From assembly GCA_905478725.1 (NCBI GenBank), contig CAJQJT010000311.1, positions 1 to 11,227 on the forward strand: a stretch of DNA of 11,227 nt, written 5' to 3'. Made by a program: the position numbers and the translations under genes. Below are positions 7,519 to 11,227 of the stretch, in pieces (position 1 is the stretch's first letter; every line of letters starts with the position of its first letter). This DNA is from an uncultured Pseudomonadales bacterium. GTDB taxonomy: Bacteria; Pseudomonadota; Gammaproteobacteria; Pseudomonadales; Porticoccaceae. A model generated the notes under the pieces. The model was given only the letters and a program-made list of their open reading frames with translations. It was not told where the DNA came from and searched no databases.

Positions 7519-7704
7519 CTAGAGAAAACCGGTATTTTTGCCGATCAACCAGCTGATGCCACCGAGTACCGAAACCACAACCCAGAGCACTGCAAGCAGT
7601 CGCAAGGGGCGGAATGGCTGACGCTCTGTCTTGTTGTAACCACTGTTGGTCACTGAGCGGACGCGCTCTAAATCTTCGTCGGATAATTTATTTTCTTCAG
7701 ACAT
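7519..7704 (-). CDS. Small single-helix membrane protein, DUF3094-like
   Basis: A 61-residue protein of unknown function. The N-terminal half is charged and polar (SEENKLSDEDLERVRS), followed by a conserved-looking ERQPFRPLRLL segment, then one hydrophobic helix at about 34-54 (LAVLWVVVSVLGGISWLIG). Basic residues just before the helix suggest a cytoplasmic N-terminus. The overall layout (a short acidic SxED start, then a V/ERQPFRP-type motif and a single helix) resembles the DUF3094 proteins of Pseudomonas and relatives; this is recalled, not searched. AGAGAG about 7 bases upstream of the ATG is a fair ribosome site. It sits between bioD and recJ on the same strand. Nothing visible links it to biotin synthesis or DNA repair. 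Confidence 0.8.
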   Translation of the reverse strand: MSEENKLSDEDLERVRSVTNSGYNKTERQPFRPLRLLAVLWVVVSVLGGISWLIGKNTGFL

Positions 7705-7718
7705 TTTTCTGCTCTCTG

Positions 7719-7754
7719 TAAGCTATTTTATATGGCTAATTTATAAGCTATTTT
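7719..7754. repeat. 11-bp direct repeat pair in the bioD / small-protein gap
   Basis: TAAGCTATTTT occurs at 7719-7729 and again at 7744-7754, a 25-bp period, in an A+T-rich gap between the bioD stop and the small membrane-protein gene. Read on the minus strand the gap contains TATAAAAT, which could be a -10 element for the small protein and recJ, but no convincing -35 lies at the right distance. The paired repeat might be a binding site or just a short duplication. Confidence 0.35.
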
Positions 7755-8434
7755 TAGTGCGCTGGGACAGTGAGAAACGTCGCCACCTGCTCTGGTGACA
7801 GATCATCTAATCTCGGCACAGTGCCCAAACAGGGCTCGTTAATGCATTGCTTCAGTGTATCAATATTTTCCTGCAAGCGCGGCATCTCTGGATCGAGAAT
7901 ATTCGCCACCCAACCGGCAATTCGTAAACCGTCACCGCGGATCGCTTCCATGGTCAGCAGTGCATGATTGAGACAACCGAGGCGCATACCGACCACTACT
8001 ATTACGGCGCATTCCAGCTCACGGGCCACATCCGCAAGGGTTTCTCGAGAATTAATCGGTACTCGCCAACCGCCAGCCCCTTCGATAACCACCATATCCA
8101 CCGGCATCAGGGAAACGCCCCTGCAATAACCCACCAGACGGGAGGCGGACATCCGCACACCGGCCTCAGCCGCGGCTATATGAGGTGCGATGGCAGGCTC
8201 TAGGGCAATGGGGTTTATCTGTTGATAAGCAAGCTTATGACTGGCCGCTGCCTGCAGTTGCAGTGCGTCACTGTTGGTCATGCCCTGCTCGGTGACTTCA
8301 CAACCTGCAGCCACTGGCTTAATCGCCGCAGTACGCAAACCCTGCTGATTGGCCGCCGCCAAAAAACCACAGGCAACCACGGTTTTGCCTACATCAGTAT
8401 CGGTGCCGGTAATAAATAACCACTGTTTTGCCAT
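7754..8434 (-). CDS. bioD: BioD: dethiobiotin synthetase
   Basis: Cytoplasmic ATP-dependent enzyme that closes the ureido ring of 7,8-diaminopelargonic acid with CO2 to form dethiobiotin, the step before BioB. It has 226 residues from the chosen ATG, the usual size. The P-loop is GTDTDVGKT at 10-18 with Lys17. AIKPVAAG supplies the conserved Lys39, and VVIEGAGGW (about 115-123) contains the family's EGAGG motif. VGMRLGCLNHALLT near 148-161 is the typical second-half block. I chose the ATG at 8432-8434 because MAKQWLFITGTD matches the short family N-terminus. An in-frame TTG at 8441-8443 would add MRQ, and has AGGG 4 bases upstream, so it cannot be excluded. The gene follows bioHC by about 40 bp and probably belongs to the same operon. 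Confidence 0.94.
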   Translation of the reverse strand: MAKQWLFITGTDTDVGKTVVACGFLAAANQQGLRTAAIKPVAAGCEVTEQGMTNSDALQLQAAASHKLAYQQINPIALEPAIAPHIAAAEAGVRMSASRLVGYCRGVSLMPVDMVVIEGAGGWRVPINSRETLADVARELECAVIVVVGMRLGCLNHALLTMEAIRGDGLRIAGWVANILDPEMPRLQENIDTLKQCINEPCLGTVPRLDDLSPEQVATFLTVPAH

Positions 8435-8473
8435 CTGTCTCAATCAACCCTGCTGTTATGCCATCTAAGCCAT

Positions 8474-10063
8474 TTATGCGGTCGCGCGGGCGCGAATAAT
8501 TTCCCAGGTCGCTGGGATAGTCCCATCCGCCTGCCGGTAATCTTCGTAGGCAGCATAGAGTGCTTGTAAATGCTGCTTGCCTGTCAGTGTATTCTGCTTC
8601 CCGGCATTATTATTGTGCGCGCCGACATTTTTTAATTCCATCAATAGTTCGCGCACCGAACTGTGCCGCTGAACCTGATTGTCGCTGCGCAATTCAACCT
8701 GACTAAAACCCGCCTGCTCAAGAGCAACCTGCCAATCGGCGAGACTGTAAAAACGATTCACATGAACCTCAGCATCCACCTGCTGCCAGGCACAGCGCAA
8801 CTCAGATAAGGTCTGTGGCCCAGGCACGGCTAAACAGAGTTGACCGCCGGGCTTGAGCACTCGCAAAAGCTCGCCACAGAGGCGCGGTAAATCACTGCAC
8901 CACTGTAGCGCGAAATTAGAAAATATCAGCTCTTGAGAATGATCTTCAAGCGGCAGGTCCTCAGCATCACCGCAGAGCCAATGACCCTCTGGGTGCCGAC
9001 TGGCTGCGTAGGCAAGCATTGCCGGAGAAAGATCCACACCGGTCACCTGAGCACTGGGAAATTTAGCCTGTAAATGCCCACAGTGATAGCCAGTACCACA
9101 GCCCAGATCGATCAATTTTTTAAGGTCAGGGTTTGCCGTTAATCCAGCGATCATCTCCTCACCCACCTGATGCTGCAACAGCGCTGCACGATCATATTTG
9201 TGCGCCGCGCGGCCAAAGGAGTCTGCCACCTTAGCCTTATCCAGTGCATAGAGTTGATGATCGAGAAAGTTTTTGATCTGTTCGAGAACAACATCCGGTT
9301 GACTGAGGTGCGGTAGATGACCTGCACCGTTAATTAGGCGTATCTCTATTTTGCCGTTGAGCTTGGCAATCTGATCGCCACTAGCGACTGGCACCAAAGC
9401 ATCGCCCTCACCCAAGATAGCCAGTGCCGGACAACCTAGCTGGCTTAGTGAACGCTGGTTATCGATCTCCCCAAGCAGTTTCAGTAACTGAGCACCACTG
9501 TCACTATCGAGAGCAACCTGCATACTGCGCAACTGCCGTATCAACTGTCGCTGCTGCTGATCGCCCTGAGCCTGCAAACCGGAAAAGCGTTTCAAACAGT
9601 TCTTTGGACCCTCGTTGTAGGCTTGAAGAAATCCAAGATATTGCTGATTATCCAAGGCCGCTGAATTGGCCTCGGTGGCGACAAAATGAATATTACTGGA
9701 AAGCGTAATTAGGCCTGCTACAGACTGTGGATAACGCGCAGCAAAACCACTACAGAGCATGCCGCCAAGAGACAGACCCATCAGATAACAGCGCTCTGGC
9801 AATAACTCCGCCATCCACTGATGCAGATCAGTCTCGGAATAATGTTCCAGCGTCGGCGACTGAGCAAAGCCCGGCAGATCTAAGGTAATGACATCGGCAA
9901 ACTGACGTAACTGCTCTGGCAGTTCGCCCCAGATCTGGCTGTCCATTCCCCAACCGTGAACTAACACCAATGGCTGTGCATAGAGGCGTACGCCAGTGCA
10001 GGGATAGTTGGTTATAGCGAGATTCTCAGAAGAGGTCACAGGCGATGTCACAAAGGCATTCAT
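8474..10063 (-). CDS. bioHC: BioHC: fused pimeloyl-ACP methyl ester esterase and malonyl-ACP O-methyltransferase
   Basis: A 529-residue bifunctional protein. Residues about 28-268 are BioH, an alpha/beta hydrolase: oxyanion-side LVLVHGWGMD (32-41), nucleophile Ser98 in GLSLGG, Asp221 in LGEGDALVP and His249 in GAGHLPHLSQP. Residues about 275-525 are BioC, a SAM-dependent methyltransferase: AdoMet loop LIDLGCGTGYHCGH (317-330), acidic DLSPAML (344-350), LPLEDHSQELIFSNFALQW and LKPGG (404-408). The late LMELKNVGAHNNNAG block (474-488) also fits BioC. BioC methyl-caps the malonyl thioester so fatty-acid synthesis can build pimeloyl-ACP methyl ester, and BioH then removes the methyl. The single uninterrupted frame shows this is a true fusion, not an annotation error. 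It starts on a TGATG overlap with the bioF stop, with little Shine-Dalgarno of its own, so translation is probably coupled. Confidence 0.95.
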   Translation of the reverse strand: MNAFVTSPVTSSENLAITNYPCTGVRLYAQPLVLVHGWGMDSQIWGELPEQLRQFADVITLDLPGFAQSPTLEHYSETDLHQWMAELLPERCYLMGLSLGGMLCSGFAARYPQSVAGLITLSSNIHFVATEANSAALDNQQYLGFLQAYNEGPKNCLKRFSGLQAQGDQQQRQLIRQLRSMQVALDSDSGAQLLKLLGEIDNQRSLSQLGCPALAILGEGDALVPVASGDQIAKLNGKIEIRLINGAGHLPHLSQPDVVLEQIKNFLDHQLYALDKAKVADSFGRAAHKYDRAALLQHQVGEEMIAGLTANPDLKKLIDLGCGTGYHCGHLQAKFPSAQVTGVDLSPAMLAYAASRHPEGHWLCGDAEDLPLEDHSQELIFSNFALQWCSDLPRLCGELLRVLKPGGQLCLAVPGPQTLSELRCAWQQVDAEVHVNRFYSLADWQVALEQAGFSQVELRSDNQVQRHSSVRELLMELKNVGAHNNNAGKQNTLTGKQHLQALYAAYEDYRQADGTIPATWEIIRARATA

Positions 10064-11227
10064 CAGACTGCAGCCGAGAGATTGAGACTATCCAGCGCAG
10101 CGACTAGTTGGTCCACCTGCTCTTCGCTGTGATCCGCGGAAAAAGTAATCCGCAATCGGCCGGTACCCACAGGCACAGTCGGCGGGCGAATAGCTCCGAC
10201 CAAAAAGCCTGCAGCGCGCAGCTTCTGCCCTACCTGCATAACCTTTTCATCGTCATTAATTAACACTGGCTGTATAGGCGTATTGGATTCCGCCAACTGC
10301 AAACCGATCTGCTCAGCGCCACTGCGAAAACGCGCTATCAGATAACCAAGCTTGTCGCGACGCCAGGTTTCTTCACGGACAATTTTTAAGCTGGCCATGG
10401 TTGCCGCAGCAATCGCCGGAGGCAGTGCCGTAGTGTAAATATAACTGCGTGAATATTGAATCAGGGTTTCGATCAACGCTTCGCTACCGGCGACAAAAGC
10501 ACCGAAGGTACCAAAGCTTTTACCCAGAGTGCCGACCAAAACAGGCACCTGGTCGACAGACATATTGAGTTCTTCAACCAAACCACCGCCCTGCTGCCCC
10601 AATACGCCCACGCCATGAGCATCATCAACCATCAGCCAGGCACTGTGCCTTTTCGCCAAGCTGCTGATCTCGCGCAGGGGTGCCAAATTGCCATCCATAC
10701 TGAAAACACCGTCGGTGACAATCAGCTTACGCTCCGCACTGGACTGTTCCAGGCGCTGCTCAAGACTGGCCATATCCACATGCTTGTAGCGTTTAAAATC
10801 CGCCTGGGAAAGGCGCCCACCATCGAGCAGCGAAGCATGATTGAGTTGGTCTTGAAGCACCAGATCACGACGTCCAATCAGCGCGTTAATCGCACCAATA
10901 TTAGCCATATAACCGGTAGAAAATAATAGCGCTCGCGGACGACCGGTGTACTCAGCCAGCTGCTCTTCAAGTTTTTGATGAACTACAGAATGACCACTAA
11001 CCAGATGGGATGCCCCACTGCCGGTGCCATAAAGGTCCGCCGCCTGTTTGAGGGCCTGAACAATATCGGGATGACTGGCAAGACCCAGATAATCATTGCT
11101 ACAAAAATTGATTAACGAACGGCCCTCAACCGACAGAGTCGAGGAGCAGCCCGAGGCGACATTGAGACGCGTACGGTAGAGATGCTCTTCGCGACGCAGA
11201 TTTAACTGCGCCTGAAGTGTGGCGTCC
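10063..11227 (-). CDS. bioF: BioF: 8-amino-7-oxononanoate (KAPA) synthase, 5' end cut by the window
   Basis: PLP-dependent enzyme of the alpha-oxoamine synthase family that condenses pimeloyl-ACP with L-alanine to give KAPA. The frame is open from 11226 to the TGA at 10063-10065, giving 387 visible residues; only about 5-10 N-terminal residues should be missing against the family's roughly 385-400. It does not start at the internal ATG at 10908: upstream codons in the same frame encode clear BioF sequence, including FCSNDYLGLASHP, YGTGSGASHLVSGHSVVH and RPRALLFSTGYMANIG. Further landmarks are HASLLDGG, TDGVFSMDGNLAPL, WLMVDDAHGVGVLG, the PLP lysine in GTLGKSFG (about visible residue 236), and AIRPPTVPVGTGRLRIT near the end. 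It is the first visible gene of the bioF-bioHC-bioD series and overlaps bioHC by one base. The promoter lies outside the window. Confidence 0.96.
   Translation of the reverse strand, partial: DATLQAQLNLRREEHLYRTRLNVASGCSSTLSVEGRSLINFCSNDYLGLASHPDIVQALKQAADLYGTGSGASHLVSGHSVVHQKLEEQLAEYTGRPRALLFSTGYMANIGAINALIGRRDLVLQDQLNHASLLDGGRLSQADFKRYKHVDMASLEQRLEQSSAERKLIVTDGVFSMDGNLAPLREISSLAKRHSAWLMVDDAHGVGVLGQQGGGLVEELNMSVDQVPVLVGTLGKSFGTFGAFVAGSEALIETLIQYSRSYIYTTALPPAIAAATMASLKIVREETWRRDKLGYLIARFRSGAEQIGLQLAESNTPIQPVLINDDEKVMQVGQKLRAAGFLVGAIRPPTVPVGTGRLRITFSADHSEEQVDQLVAALDSLNLSAAV

Noticed and set aside
10063..10908. BioF starting at the internal ATG at 10908 (281 residues)
   Set aside because: The same frame upstream to the window edge encodes unmistakable BioF sequence (SNDYLGLA, GTGSGASHLVSG), so this ATG is internal.
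10456..10926. Plus-strand 156-residue open frame inside bioF
   Set aside because: It is antisense to well-conserved BioF sequence and shows no family motif or ribosome site; it is a shadow frame.

Overview
The window reads as ordinary chromosome from a gammaproteobacterium. The tesA/ybbA/ybbP arrangement is the one known from E. coli. The fused BioH-BioC protein points, by inference, to the Cellvibrionales side of the class (Saccharophagus, Teredinibacter, SAR92/Porticoccus-like), where I recall annotated BioHC fusions. Genes are tightly packed, no gene-free stretch exceeds 300 bases, and I saw no rRNA, tRNA, CRISPR array, transposase or phage gene.

Layout, left to right. (1) 28-3224, minus strand: a FtsX/MacB-type ABC permease (YbbP-like) and its ATPase (YbbA-like), joined by a one-base TGATG stop/start overlap. 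(2) 3304-3933, plus strand: TesA, a secreted SGNH esterase/lysophospholipase, divergent from ybbA across a 79-bp gap. (3) 3981-5458, minus strand: a methionine-(R)-sulfoxide reductase (MsrB) with an unusual twin-arginine leader, and a ten-helix EamA/DMT transporter. (4) 5459-5732: an 18-bp tandem repeat, about 11.7 copies, between the transporter and recJ. (5) 5695-7704, minus strand: RecJ exonuclease and a small one-helix protein resembling DUF3094. (6) 7754 to the right edge, minus strand: bioD, fused bioHC and bioF; bioF loses only its first few codons at the window edge.

How the genes work together. BioC methylates the malonyl thioester to disguise it for fatty-acid synthesis, and BioH later removes the methyl group from pimeloyl-ACP methyl ester. 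BioF makes KAPA (8-amino-7-oxononanoate) from pimeloyl-ACP and alanine, and BioD closes the ureido ring on DAPA. BioA and BioB are not visible and may lie upstream of bioF or elsewhere. YbbA, YbbP and TesA probably form a functional unit at the inner membrane and periplasm.

The least ordinary element is the 18-bp repeat array. Its unit length is a multiple of three and it begins exactly where the conserved end of RecJ is reached. Repeat sequence encodes the last residues of RecJ, and one sequence variant of the repeat supplies its stop codon. Several reading frames through the array are open. The remainder of the window looks like well-known housekeeping genes.
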